Shown here: positions 53,467-61,714 of the stretch, piece by piece | How positions within the stretch are numbered: the first letter of the stretch is position 1 | Layout: every line of letters starts with the position of its first letter | Source: JAFDBW01 sp963825575 | Lineage (GTDB): Bacteria > Desulfobacterota > Desulfuromonadia > Desulfuromonadales > BM103 | Length of the DNA stretch: 64,000 nt | Assembly: GCA_963825575.1 (NCBI GenBank) | Contig: CAWGUB010000024.1 | Coordinates: 1-64,000 of the forward strand | Direction of reading: 5' to 3' | Notes under the pieces: generated by a model | Database searches by the model: none | What the model was told of the DNA's origin: nothing | What the model saw: only the letters and a program-made list of their open reading frames with translations | Made by a program: the position numbers and the translations under genes

Positions 53467-54407
53467 TGCGGCCGCAGGACTTACGGACCGTTTTCATGGG
53501 AACCCCCGATTTCGCCCTGCAGACCCTGCAGGGCTTAATCGATGCGGGCTGCAACCTGGCCGGCGTCTACACCCAGCCGGACCGGCCCAAGGGTCGCGGC
53601 AAACAGCTGACGGCGCCGCCGGTCAAGGAGCTTGCCCTGCAGCACGGAATTCCGGTCTTCCAACCACATAAGCTGCGCCAGCCCGAGGCGGTTGCCGAAC
53701 TCCAGGCGCTGGCCCCCGACCTGATCGTGGTCGTGGCATATGGGCAGATCCTGCCGAAGAGCGTACTCGACATCCCGGCACACGGCTGCATCAACGTCCA
53801 TGCATCACTGCTGCCCAGATACCGCGGCGCGGCGCCGATCAACAAGGTGATCATTGACGGCGAGACGGAAACCGGCATCACCACCATGTACATGGATGTC
53901 GGCCTCGATACCGGCGACATGCTGGTGAAAAGGGCTTTGCCAATCGGCCCGGAAGAAACCGCCGGCGAACTGCATGACCGCCTGGCCGTGCTCGGACGGG
54001 AAACGATGGAGGAAACCCTGCGGCAGCTCTGTGCCGGCATCCTGCAGAGAGAAGTCCAGGATGATGCGCAGAGCACCTATGCACCGATGATGAAAAAGGA
54101 GGACGGGCGAATCGACTGGAGCCGCTCCGCAACTGAAGTGCATAACCAGGTGCGCGGACTCGACCCCTGGCCCGGCGCTTACACCAGCCTGAACGGCGAG
54201 TTGCTGAAACTTGCCCGCACCAGCCCGGAGACAAACGGTGAAGCGTCGCCCGGCACGGTCGTCGCCGCCGACCAGGATGGCGTGCGCATCGCCTGCGGCA
54301 ATGGCTCGCTGCTGGTCAGGGAACTTCAGCTGGCCGGCCGCAAACGCCTCGGGGCCGCCGATTTCCTGCGCGGCTGCCCTCTTGAGCCCGGAGCTACCCT
54401 CGAATAG
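53466..54407 (+). CDS. fmt: Methionyl-tRNA formyltransferase
   Basis: A 313-residue enzyme. The N-terminal formyltransferase domain has FMGTPDFALQTL, the catalytic NVHASLLPRYRGAAPIN and GDMLVKRALPIG; the C-terminal OB-like domain begins about residue 205. It formylates initiator Met-tRNA using 10-formyl-THF. The ATG at 53466 overlaps the def stop by one base, so the pair is translationally coupled. Confidence 0.95.
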   Translation: MRPQDLRTVFMGTPDFALQTLQGLIDAGCNLAGVYTQPDRPKGRGKQLTAPPVKELALQHGIPVFQPHKLRQPEAVAELQALAPDLIVVVAYGQILPKSVLDIPAHGCINVHASLLPRYRGAAPINKVIIDGETETGITTMYMDVGLDTGDMLVKRALPIGPEETAGELHDRLAVLGRETMEETLRQLCAGILQREVQDDAQSTYAPMMKKEDGRIDWSRSATEVHNQVRGLDPWPGAYTSLNGELLKLARTSPETNGEASPGTVVAADQDGVRIACGNGSLLVRELQLAGRKRLGAADFLRGCPLEPGATLE

Positions 54408-54503
54408 CCCTGGCTATTGATTTTTCGTCATTCATGGATATATTGAGTGACACAAAAGATTAACCACTGGACTTCCGATCATTCAGACAAGGCAGATAAA
54501 GAT

Positions 54504-55343
54504 ATGAACACCCTTCGCACGATTGTCCTACTTTCGGTTCTTACCCTCGGCCTGGTTTTCATCGGCGGCATGATTGGCGGCCAGCAGGGCGCACTGATCG
54601 CCCTGATCCTGGCCGGCGTCATGAACATGGGCTCTTACTGGTTTTCCGACAAGATCGTCATCAAGATGTATCGCGGCAGCGAGGTAACCAGCGGCCAGCT
54701 GTTTGACGTGGTTGCCGAAATCTGCCAGACCAACCAGCTGCCGATGCCAAAGGTTTACACCCTGCCGCAACCCACCCCGAATGCCTTCGCGACCGGCCGC
54801 AACCCGGACCACGCCGTGGTCGCCGCAACCGAGGGGATTACCCAGATCCTGAGCCGCGACGAGCTGAAAGGGGTCATGGCTCACGAGATGAGCCACGTCA
54901 TGCATCGCGACATCCTGATCGGCTCGATCGCGGCAACCATCGCCGGTGCTATCGCCTATCTGGCGCACATGGCCCAGTGGTCAGCGATGTTCGGTGGTTT
55001 CGGCCGCGACGACGAGGACAGCAACCCGCTCGCCCTGATCGCCCTGGCAATTATCGCGCCGATGGCAGCGATGCTGATTCAGATGGCGATCTCCCGCTCC
55101 CGCGAATACGAAGCGGACAAGGGTGGAGCGCAGCTTTGCGGTAACCCGCTTTCCCTGGCCAACGCCTTGCGCAAACTGGAAAACGCCAACCAGGCCATGC
55201 CGATGCCCCGGGTCAACGAAGCCACCGCGCACATGTTCATCGTCAACCCCCTGCGCGGAGGCGGCGGTGTCAAAGCACTGTTTACCACTCATCCGCCGAT
55301 GGCGGAGCGGATCCGGCGTCTCGAGGAGATGGCCGGAAGATAA
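54504..55343 (+). CDS. htpX: Membrane zinc metalloprotease HtpX
   Basis: A 279-residue M48B protease with two N-terminal membrane helices (VLLSVLTLGLVFIGGMIGG first), the zinc site MAHEMSHVMHRD (HExxH), a second membrane pair and the third ligand in SREYEADKGGA. It degrades damaged inner-membrane proteins. The ATG at 54504 is chosen because it puts the first helix at the N-terminus as in the family. A terminator follows. Confidence 0.92.
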   Translation: MNTLRTIVLLSVLTLGLVFIGGMIGGQQGALIALILAGVMNMGSYWFSDKIVIKMYRGSEVTSGQLFDVVAEICQTNQLPMPKVYTLPQPTPNAFATGRNPDHAVVAATEGITQILSRDELKGVMAHEMSHVMHRDILIGSIAATIAGAIAYLAHMAQWSAMFGGFGRDDEDSNPLALIALAIIAPMAAMLIQMAISRSREYEADKGGAQLCGNPLSLANALRKLENANQAMPMPRVNEATAHMFIVNPLRGGGGVKALFTTHPPMAERIRRLEEMAGR

Positions 55344-55359
55344 GTTGTGTACACTATGC

Positions 55360-55392
55360 AAAAGGACGGCTCCATTCGGAAGCCGTCCTTTT
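55360..55392 (+). terminator. htpX terminator
   Basis: A perfect 12-bp stem (AAAAGGACGGCT / AGCCGTCCTTTT) with a 9-nt loop, running into a TTTTTT tract. Confidence 0.88.
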
Positions 55393-55516
55393 TTATTAGT
55401 CTTAAAAGTTTTACTGCTTTTGGTGTTACTGCTTTGCTTTTTTACTGTGCCTTTCCCTCCCTTTGAGTGCCGCCGAACAGAATGAAATTAATCCGGACAA
55501 ACGAAGAAATCCCGCC

Positions 55517-55578
55517 CTGCTGATCGACGTTAATCCATTCGTCACCGGCTGCAGCAACAGGGGAGGAGAAGCATAAAC
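55517..55578 (+). repeat. CTGCTGATCG..TTAATCCATTCGT repeat, copy 3
   Basis: Same ordered blocks as at 43533-43594. A GACACAAT palindrome starts 10 bases after it. Confidence 0.65.
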
Positions 55579-55587
55579 GGATACTGA

Positions 55588-55624
55588 AATTATGGTGACA
55601 CAATGCTATTGTGTCACCATAATT
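55588..55624. repeat. GACACAAT palindrome, copy 3
   Basis: A perfect 17-bp inverted repeat (AATTATGGTGACACAAT / ATTGTGTCACCATAATT) with a 3-nt loop, the strongest member of the family, 28 bases upstream of rsmB. It could fold in the rsmB leader RNA. Confidence 0.7.
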
Positions 55625-55651
55625 GGATTATCACATAACGATCAGGTCCAG

Positions 55652-57037
55652 ATGCCCACTCAACAAACAGTTAAAGAAATCAACGCCCGCTCGGGCGCCT
55701 ACGAAATCCTGCAGCGCGTCGAACAGGGCGGCTACGCCGACCGGTTGCTAGACAGCTACCTGCAACGGCACCCGACGCTGGACGCCCGCGAGAAAGGCCT
55801 GCTGACTGAGCTGGTCTACGGTATCCTGCGCCTGCGCGGTCGACTCGACTTCGCCCTCGGTCTGTTTTCCCGTCAGCCGCTGCAGAAGCTGGAAACCGAT
55901 GCTTTGCTGCTGTTGCGCCTCGGCGCCTACCAGCTCCTCCAGCTCGACCGGGTTCCAGCCCATGCCGCAGTGCACGCCACCGTCGAACTGGCTAACCAGG
56001 TCGGCATGGGGCGGGTGGCCGGCCTGATCAACGGCACCTTGCGCACACTGGAAAGACAAAAGACGACCATTGTTTGGCCGGCACCGGATAAGCTGAGCGC
56101 TTACCTGCAGCACGTCTGCAGCCTGCCGAAATGGCTGGCAAAAGCCTTGCTGCACCAGTTCCCCAACGCAGAGTCGCAGGCACTGGCCGAAGCCCTGGCC
56201 CAGGCGCCACCACAGGCCCTCCGGGTCAACACCCTGAAGACCGATCGGCAGGGCTACCTTGCGGCGCTGGCTGAGGCAGGTCATTCGGCCCGGCCATGTC
56301 ATTATGCTCCGGAGGGAATCATTCTCGAGCAACGGGCATCACAGCCGTTGCCGGGTGACCACCAGGGCTGGTACCAGGTCCAGGACGAGGCAAGCATGCT
56401 GGTCTCTCATCTGCTCGATGTAAAGCCCGGCGACCGGATCCTTGATGCCTGCGCCGCTCCGGGCGGCAAAACCACCCACCTGGCGGCCCTGACTGGCAAC
56501 CAGGCCAGGGTCATGGCTCTGGACAAATACCCGCAGAGAATCGAGCTGATAAAGCGGGGCGGGGAGCGTCTCGGCTGCCGAGGAATCGAAACCCTGTGCT
56601 GGGATCTCACCGCAGCCCCGGACGTCCTCGAACCGGAATCGTTTGACCGGGTCCTCGTCGACGCGCCCTGCAGCGGACTCGGGGTGTTGCGCCGCAATCC
56701 GGAAAGTCGCTGGAGCCGGAAACCGGCGGACATGGAAACGTTGTCGGCGCTGCAAACAACCATCCTCAATCACGTCGCGCCGCTGCTGCGTCCCGGCGGC
56801 CTCCTGCTCTATTCTGTGTGCACTTTTAGCGATGTAGAGACCGATGCCGTGGTCCGGCAGTTTCTGGCGACTCATCCCGATATGACCCTTGAGAACTTGC
56901 GCAGCGCTCTGCCTCCGGAATGGCACGAGCTAACAACCGACAGCGGCTGTCTGCGCACCCTGCCACATCGTCACGACGGCATGGATGCCTTCTTTGCGGC
57001 AAGGTTTGTTAAAGAACAGGTAAGAGGAAAGGGGTAA
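55652..57037 (+). CDS. rsmB: 16S rRNA m5C967 methyltransferase
   Basis: A 461-residue protein with an N-terminal NusB-like RNA-binding domain (residues ~10-140) and a C-terminal methyltransferase domain: SAM motif LDACAAPGGKTTHLAAL and catalytic DAPCSGLGVLRRNPESRW. Start at 55652 selected because upstream in-frame sequence is part of the palindrome. Stands between htpX and rpe. Confidence 0.92.
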   Translation: MPTQQTVKEINARSGAYEILQRVEQGGYADRLLDSYLQRHPTLDAREKGLLTELVYGILRLRGRLDFALGLFSRQPLQKLETDALLLLRLGAYQLLQLDRVPAHAAVHATVELANQVGMGRVAGLINGTLRTLERQKTTIVWPAPDKLSAYLQHVCSLPKWLAKALLHQFPNAESQALAEALAQAPPQALRVNTLKTDRQGYLAALAEAGHSARPCHYAPEGIILEQRASQPLPGDHQGWYQVQDEASMLVSHLLDVKPGDRILDACAAPGGKTTHLAALTGNQARVMALDKYPQRIELIKRGGERLGCRGIETLCWDLTAAPDVLEPESFDRVLVDAPCSGLGVLRRNPESRWSRKPADMETLSALQTTILNHVAPLLRPGGLLLYSVCTFSDVETDAVVRQFLATHPDMTLENLRSALPPEWHELTTDSGCLRTLPHRHDGMDAFFAARFVKEQVRGKG

Positions 57038-57220
57038 TAGGAAAGCGCCTCTAGGCCAATCAACGTTTCAACAAGCTTCTGCCTCTCACCTCTTTCCTCT
57101 TCCCCCACTTCTCCTTTCAACTGGCCAAACCATTTTCAAATAGGTTATAAAGAACCAGCAGCTTAATCTTTTGCATGGCCTGCAGACCACAACAGGCGGT
57201 CCATGTTCCGGAGATTCATC

Positions 57221-57886
57221 ATGATCAAAATCGCCCCATCAATCCTGTCCGCCGATTTTTCACGTTTGGGCGAGGAAGTCCAGGCTATTGACCGGGCCGG
57301 TGCCGACTACATCCATGTTGATGTCATGGACGGCCACTTCGTGCCGAACATTACTATCGGGCCGCTGGTGGTCGATGCCCTGCGCAAGGTCACCGCCAAA
57401 CCACTCGACGTTCACCTGATGATTGAGAACCCGGACCGGTATATTCCCGACTTCGCCAAAGCCGGCGCTGATATCATCACCGTCCATCAGGAAGCGGTGC
57501 CGCACCTGCACCGTACCGTACAACTGATCAAAAGCCTCGGCAAGCAGGCCGGAGTTTCGCTTAACCCGGCAACCCCGGTGGAGACGCTCGATCTGATCCT
57601 CGATGAACTCGACCTGGTGCTGGTCATGTCAGTCAACCCGGGCTTTGGTGGACAGGCATTCATTCCCTCGGCTCTCGACAAGATTCGTGCCCTGCGACAG
57701 CGCATCACGCAACGCGGTCTCGCCACGGAACTACAGGTCGATGGCGGTGTCAAAATCGACAATATCCGTGAAGTGGTGGCCGCCGGAGCCAATGTCCTGG
57801 TGGCAGGCAGCGCCGTATTCAACTCCGACGACTATGCCGCAACCATCACGGCCTTGCGGGAGAGTGCTGTCAGTACAACCGTCTGA
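57221..57886 (+). CDS. rpe: Ribulose-phosphate 3-epimerase
   Basis: A 221-residue TIM barrel with IAPSILSADFSRLGEE at the N-terminus, DYIHVDVMDGHFVPNITIG (metal His and catalytic Asp), VNPGFGGQAF and ATELQVDGGVK. Interconverts ribulose-5-P and xylulose-5-P. GGAG precedes ATG 57221. Its stop overlaps the next start by one base. Confidence 0.95.
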   Translation: MIKIAPSILSADFSRLGEEVQAIDRAGADYIHVDVMDGHFVPNITIGPLVVDALRKVTAKPLDVHLMIENPDRYIPDFAKAGADIITVHQEAVPHLHRTVQLIKSLGKQAGVSLNPATPVETLDLILDELDLVLVMSVNPGFGGQAFIPSALDKIRALRQRITQRGLATELQVDGGVKIDNIREVVAAGANVLVAGSAVFNSDDYAATITALRESAVSTTV

Positions 57887-58452
57887 TGCTCGATCGCAAA
57901 CGCCTGGCCAGCCACCTTCAGGCTTTCCCGCGCCAGACCATCCCGGTCGGCTCCTTACGTCCGGCCGCAGTCCTGGTCCCCCTGTTTCAACGCAACGGCG
58001 ATGATCACCTGCTCTTTACCGAGCGAACAGCCCACCTCGAACACCATGCCGGGGAGATTTCCTTTCCGGGCGGCGGCCACGATGCCAAGGACCTAAACCT
58101 GTCGGTCACGGCGTTGCGCGAAACCGAAGAGGAGCTCGGCATCCCGAGGAGCCAGGTCGATGTCCTCGGCCGCCTGGACGATTTCTACTCGATCTACGGC
58201 TACCACGTGATCCCTTATATCGGTGTGATTCCAAGCCCCGACAATCTGCAGCACGACCCCTTTGAGATTGCCGGCACCTTCGAAGCTCCGCTCGATTATT
58301 TCCGTAATCCGGCAATCCACCGGATCGAAGACTGGCGGCACCGCGGACGCACCCACCTGGTGGACTTCTACCAGTTCGAGGAACATGTCATCTGGGGACT
58401 GACCGCCGCGATCCTGCGCCAGTTCCTCGAAGAAACGACGGTCTTGCGTTGA
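57886..58452 (+). CDS. NUDIX CoA pyrophosphatase (NudL-like)
   Basis: A 188-residue NUDIX hydrolase. The UPF0035 signature LLFTERTAHLEHHAGEISFP runs into the Nudix box, which ends ALRETEEELGI. That signature marks coenzyme-A diphosphatases, which cleave CoA and its oxidised derivatives to 4'-phosphopantetheine and 3',5'-ADP. Translationally coupled to rpe. Confidence 0.87.
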   Translation: MLDRKRLASHLQAFPRQTIPVGSLRPAAVLVPLFQRNGDDHLLFTERTAHLEHHAGEISFPGGGHDAKDLNLSVTALRETEEELGIPRSQVDVLGRLDDFYSIYGYHVIPYIGVIPSPDNLQHDPFEIAGTFEAPLDYFRNPAIHRIEDWRHRGRTHLVDFYQFEEHVIWGLTAAILRQFLEETTVLR

Positions 58453-58501
58453 GGGGGAAGGACTCTGACAGGGGGTCTGTCAGGCGATCGGAAAAAGATC
58501 T

Positions 58502-58792
58502 TCAGACGGGCTGAAAGGTTGCGCCGAAAGGGAAGCCGAGGCCGAGCAGATCGTCGAGGACGCCCCGTTCATCGAGATCGAAAAGCTCGGTACAGCCACC
58601 GAGCAGATCGTCATTGACGAAAATCACCGGGACGGCCTGCCGTTGGCTGCGGTGCCGCATTTCTGCTGCCATGAGGAGGTCATTGGTGATATCATGCTCG
58701 GCAAAATCAACCCCCTTGATGCGCAGGAGATCCTTGGCACGTTGGCAGTAAGCACAATTACGCTTGGTATAGATTTCTACACTGATTCCCAT
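58502..58792 (-). CDS. Glutaredoxin
   Basis: A 96-residue protein with the thioredoxin-fold start VEIYTKRNCAYCQRAKDLL (redox pair CAYC), cis-proline segment QAVPVIFVNDDLLGGCTELF, and a short C-terminal extension. A dithiol glutaredoxin that would use glutathione or a thioredoxin reductase. The glutathione-synthetase-family gene at 677 is the only other sign of glutathione metabolism in the window. Confidence 0.87.
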   Translation of the reverse strand: MGISVEIYTKRNCAYCQRAKDLLRIKGVDFAEHDITNDLLMAAEMRHRSQRQAVPVIFVNDDLLGGCTELFDLDERGVLDDLLGLGFPFGATFQPV

Positions 58793-58876
58793 TGCAACCT
58801 GTTCCGGGATGGATTTCCACTAAAGGACAAGATACCCCAAACCACCGAGGATGCAAGCGACAGAAAGGAAAATTCT

Positions 58877-59302
58877 GTGAAGATGACTGGCTGGAAATTA
58901 TTGTGCGGATTTTTCATGGTGCTGACCCTGGTCGGCTGCAACTATCATGACAAGCAGGTCGCCGAGGTCGGTGACAATAGCCTGGAAGACTTCGTCTCTG
59001 CCCTGCGCTGGAAGCAATACCAGGTCGCGGCCAGTCTCATGCAGCCGGAATTCCGCCAGGAATTCATCAAAACCTTCACTGCGTTCAAGAATGATCTGCA
59101 CATATCCGATGTCAGACAGGTGGATATGCAAGTTTTCGAAGAGGGCCGGCGCATAGAAACCGTTATTGAGATGGATTACACCCTGCTGCCTTCCATCACG
59201 CTCAAGACCTTCACTTTTGACCAGATCTGGGTCTATACCGAGGAGAGCGACACGGCTCAGGGGGGGTTTTTGATCGTCACACCGTTTCCTGAATTCCCCT
59301 GA
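58877..59302 (+). CDS. Small lipoprotein, unknown function
   Basis: A 141-residue protein with a lipoprotein signal (FFMVLTLVGC lipobox). The mature part, SLEDFVSALRWKQYQVAASL then a strand-rich half ending FDQIWVYTEES, has the shape of a small NTF2-like or DUF4878-type domain. GTG at 58877 fits the AAGGAA ribosome site better than ATG at 58883; both give the same mature protein. Family not recognised with confidence. Confidence 0.62.
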   Translation: MKMTGWKLLCGFFMVLTLVGCNYHDKQVAEVGDNSLEDFVSALRWKQYQVAASLMQPEFRQEFIKTFTAFKNDLHISDVRQVDMQVFEEGRRIETVIEMDYTLLPSITLKTFTFDQIWVYTEESDTAQGGFLIVTPFPEFP

Positions 59303-59471
59303 GTTTGTCATCGAGCCTCGCAAACCACTCTTAATTAGAAACGTGGCAGGCCGCTGCGCCTGCATGCTGCGTGATGGGTCGCGTCCGTTCAGCTGAAAAG
59401 CCTTGGCTAGAGCGTCCCTCCACGCTCAATTTTCCCTTGATTTACCGGTTATCCCTGTGGTATTTAGCTGC

Positions 59472-59487
59472 ATACTGTATACAATCA
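59472..59487. promoter_or_regulatory. Possible operator upstream of sfrB
   Basis: ATACTGTATACAATC contains the palindromic core TGTATACA-like GTATAC at 59477-59482 in the 290-base leader of sfrB. Such sites are typical of GntR-type and related regulators. No second copy was found, so this is tentative. Confidence 0.3.
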
Positions 59488-59526
59488 TGAATAGAATGAA
59501 ACGTTCAGGCACATACCGCTACAAAT

Positions 59527-59547
59527 AAGCGCTGAGGCGCTTTTTTT
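59527..59547 (+). terminator. Short terminator upstream of sfrB
   Basis: AAGCGC/GCGCTT stem with a 4-nt loop and a seven-T tract, 48 bases before the sfrB start. It may end transcription from the lipoprotein gene or act as a leader attenuator. Confidence 0.6.
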
Positions 59548-59594
59548 GCTGTGGTTCTGTGTGCTGAAAACCTGACCTGAATGGGAGGTTCAAC

Positions 59595-61544
59595 TTGGCT
59601 GAAGTCGTTTTTTCCAGCTGGGGCGGCAAGGTGATCGACAATCGGCAGGGCGGAGAACCGGAAGCTGCGGTTTTCAAGCTGCCGGAAAACTACCTTGATG
59701 AAGGCAAGATAGCTGCCTTCATGGGCTGGGACGGTGTGATCGTCCTGGACAAAGATGTCGACGTTGTGACCATGGCCGCCGAGTACATGCAGAATGTCCA
59801 GGAGAAGTATTGTTGTGCCAAATGCACCCCCGGGAAGCGCGGCACACGGGTCATGATGGACACTCTGTCTCGCATCCTTGCCGGCCACGGTGATGAAAGC
59901 GACCTGGACACCCTGTCCGGGCTGGCCGACCTGCTCGACAATTGCAAGTGCACACTCTGCATGACGGCCGCCAAACCGGTCCTCGATACCGTCAAACATT
60001 TTCGCGATGACTATCTGGCCTACTTGCGCGGCGAGCGCAAGACGAAAAAAGCCAAAGCCTATCACTCCAAGCTGACAGCGCCCTGCATGGACCGTTGTCC
60101 GGCCCATATTGATATCCCGGCCTACGTCGAAGAGATCAAGGACTATCGCCACGACGAATCGCTGGCGACGATCCGCGATTACATGCCGATTGCAGCGGTC
60201 TGCGGCCGCGTCTGCCCGCACCCCTGCGAGACAGCCTGCCGCCGTGCCCTGGTTGACGAACCGATCAGCATCATGGTGCTCAAGCGCGTTGCCTCGGACC
60301 ACGAGTGGCTGCACAACCACACCCCGCCGATGCAGCCGAAGCCCTCGACCGGCAAAAAAGTCATGGTCGTCGGCGCCGGCCCTGCGGGCCTGACTACGGC
60401 CTACTATCTGGCCCTGGAAGGCCATCAAGTCAAGATTATCGACATGCTCAACGAGCCGGGAGGTACGGTTGCCGTCGGGATTCCTGACTACCGCATGCCC
60501 CGCGACCTCCTGCAGCGTGAAGCCGACGTGATCGCCGCTCTCGGCGTCGAGATCGAATACGGCGTCAAACTCGGCCGTGATGTCTCGCTGCGCGAACTGA
60601 AGGAACAATACGATGCGGTCTTCCTCGGCACCGGTGCATTCAAGTCAAAGCCGATGGGTGTCGAAGGCGAGGACCAGGGCTACGACGGCTTCTCCGAAGG
60701 CGGTATCCACTACCTGCGTAAAGTGGCTCTTGGCGAGCCGATAGAGACACCGCCGCGCGTGGTGGTGGTCGGTGGCGGCAACACCGCGATTGACTGCGTG
60801 CGTGTTGCGCTGCGCGAAGGGGCAAAGGAATCGATCCTGCTCTACCGCCGAACCCGCAAGGAGATGCCGGCTGAGTCCTACGAGGTCGATGACGCCGAGG
60901 AAGAAAACGTCAAATTCTTCTTCCTGGCTCTGCCGACCAAGCTGATCACCGTGGATAACAAGATCGTCGGAATCGAAGTACAGAAGATGGAACTGGGTGA
61001 ACCCGATGACTCCGGTCGCCGTCGCCCGGTGCCGGTTCCCGGCAGCGAATATATCCTGGATTGCGATCTGGTCATCCCTGCGATCGGCCAGGACCCCGAC
61101 CTTTCCTACCTGGAAGACGGAGATTACGGCATCAAGCAGACTCGTTGGAACAGCATCGTTACCCACGGCGGCACCATGATGACTGACAACGAAGGCATCT
61201 TTGCCGGTGGCGACTGTGAGTACGGTGCCATGACTGTTGTCCTGGCCGTCGGCCACGGCCGGCGCGCAGCCCGCGTCATGCACCGCTACCTGATGGAAGG
61301 CAAGGCGTACCTTGATGAAGAGGATGCCATGGAAGACATTATCAACGGCCTTGGCACCTTCGACAAGGAAGAGAACGTCGGCATCTGCGGCGGTCTGCAT
61401 CGCGAACACCAGCCCAAGGTGAACGGCGCCGAACGGGCACAGAATTACGAAGAAATCGAACTGGCCATGCCGGAGAGCCAGGCGGTACGCGAGGCCGAAC
61501 GCTGCCTGCGCTGCTACCGGGTCGGCATGCTGGCAGTCAACTGA
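59595..61544 (+). CDS. sfrB: Soluble Fe(III) reductase / NADPH oxidoreductase beta subunit
   Basis: A 649-residue flavoprotein. An N-terminal NuoF-like iron-sulfur segment (CCAKCTPGKRGTRVMMDTLS) is followed by a glutamate-synthase small-subunit-type region: MDRCPAHIDIPAYVEE and CGRVCPHPCETACRRALVDE (two 4Fe-4S clusters), FAD motif VVGAGPAGLTTAYYLALEG and NADPH motif VVVVGGGNTAIDCVRVAL. Domain order and length match SfrB of Geobacter, whose complex with SfrA passes electrons from NADPH. The start is TTG 59595, with GGGAGG correctly placed and the family start MAEVVFSSWGG. sfrA follows after 170 bases. In vivo role in Geobacter is NADPH oxidation during acetate metabolism; Fe(III) reduction is in vitro. 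Confidence 0.85.
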   Translation: MAEVVFSSWGGKVIDNRQGGEPEAAVFKLPENYLDEGKIAAFMGWDGVIVLDKDVDVVTMAAEYMQNVQEKYCCAKCTPGKRGTRVMMDTLSRILAGHGDESDLDTLSGLADLLDNCKCTLCMTAAKPVLDTVKHFRDDYLAYLRGERKTKKAKAYHSKLTAPCMDRCPAHIDIPAYVEEIKDYRHDESLATIRDYMPIAAVCGRVCPHPCETACRRALVDEPISIMVLKRVASDHEWLHNHTPPMQPKPSTGKKVMVVGAGPAGLTTAYYLALEGHQVKIIDMLNEPGGTVAVGIPDYRMPRDLLQREADVIAALGVEIEYGVKLGRDVSLRELKEQYDAVFLGTGAFKSKPMGVEGEDQGYDGFSEGGIHYLRKVALGEPIETPPRVVVVGGGNTAIDCVRVALREGAKESILLYRRTRKEMPAESYEVDDAEEENVKFFFLALPTKLITVDNKIVGIEVQKMELGEPDDSGRRRPVPVPGSEYILDCDLVIPAIGQDPDLSYLEDGDYGIKQTRWNSIVTHGGTMMTDNEGIFAGGDCEYGAMTVVLAVGHGRRAARVMHRYLMEGKAYLDEEDAMEDIINGLGTFDKEENVGICGGLHREHQPKVNGAERAQNYEEIELAMPESQAVREAERCLRCYRVGMLAVN

Positions 61545-61714
61545 GATTTATAAAAGCGGAACTCAGAACCAAGGATTCAGAATCCAGGAAGAACCCTGTT
61601 TTTGAATGCTGGAGACTTGGTTCTTCGCAAAGCCTTGGTCTCAACCTTTCGACAGATGTCGTAAAGGAAGCGACAATAATCCTTCACTAGATTAACCATA
61701 AAAGGGCAGATTCG

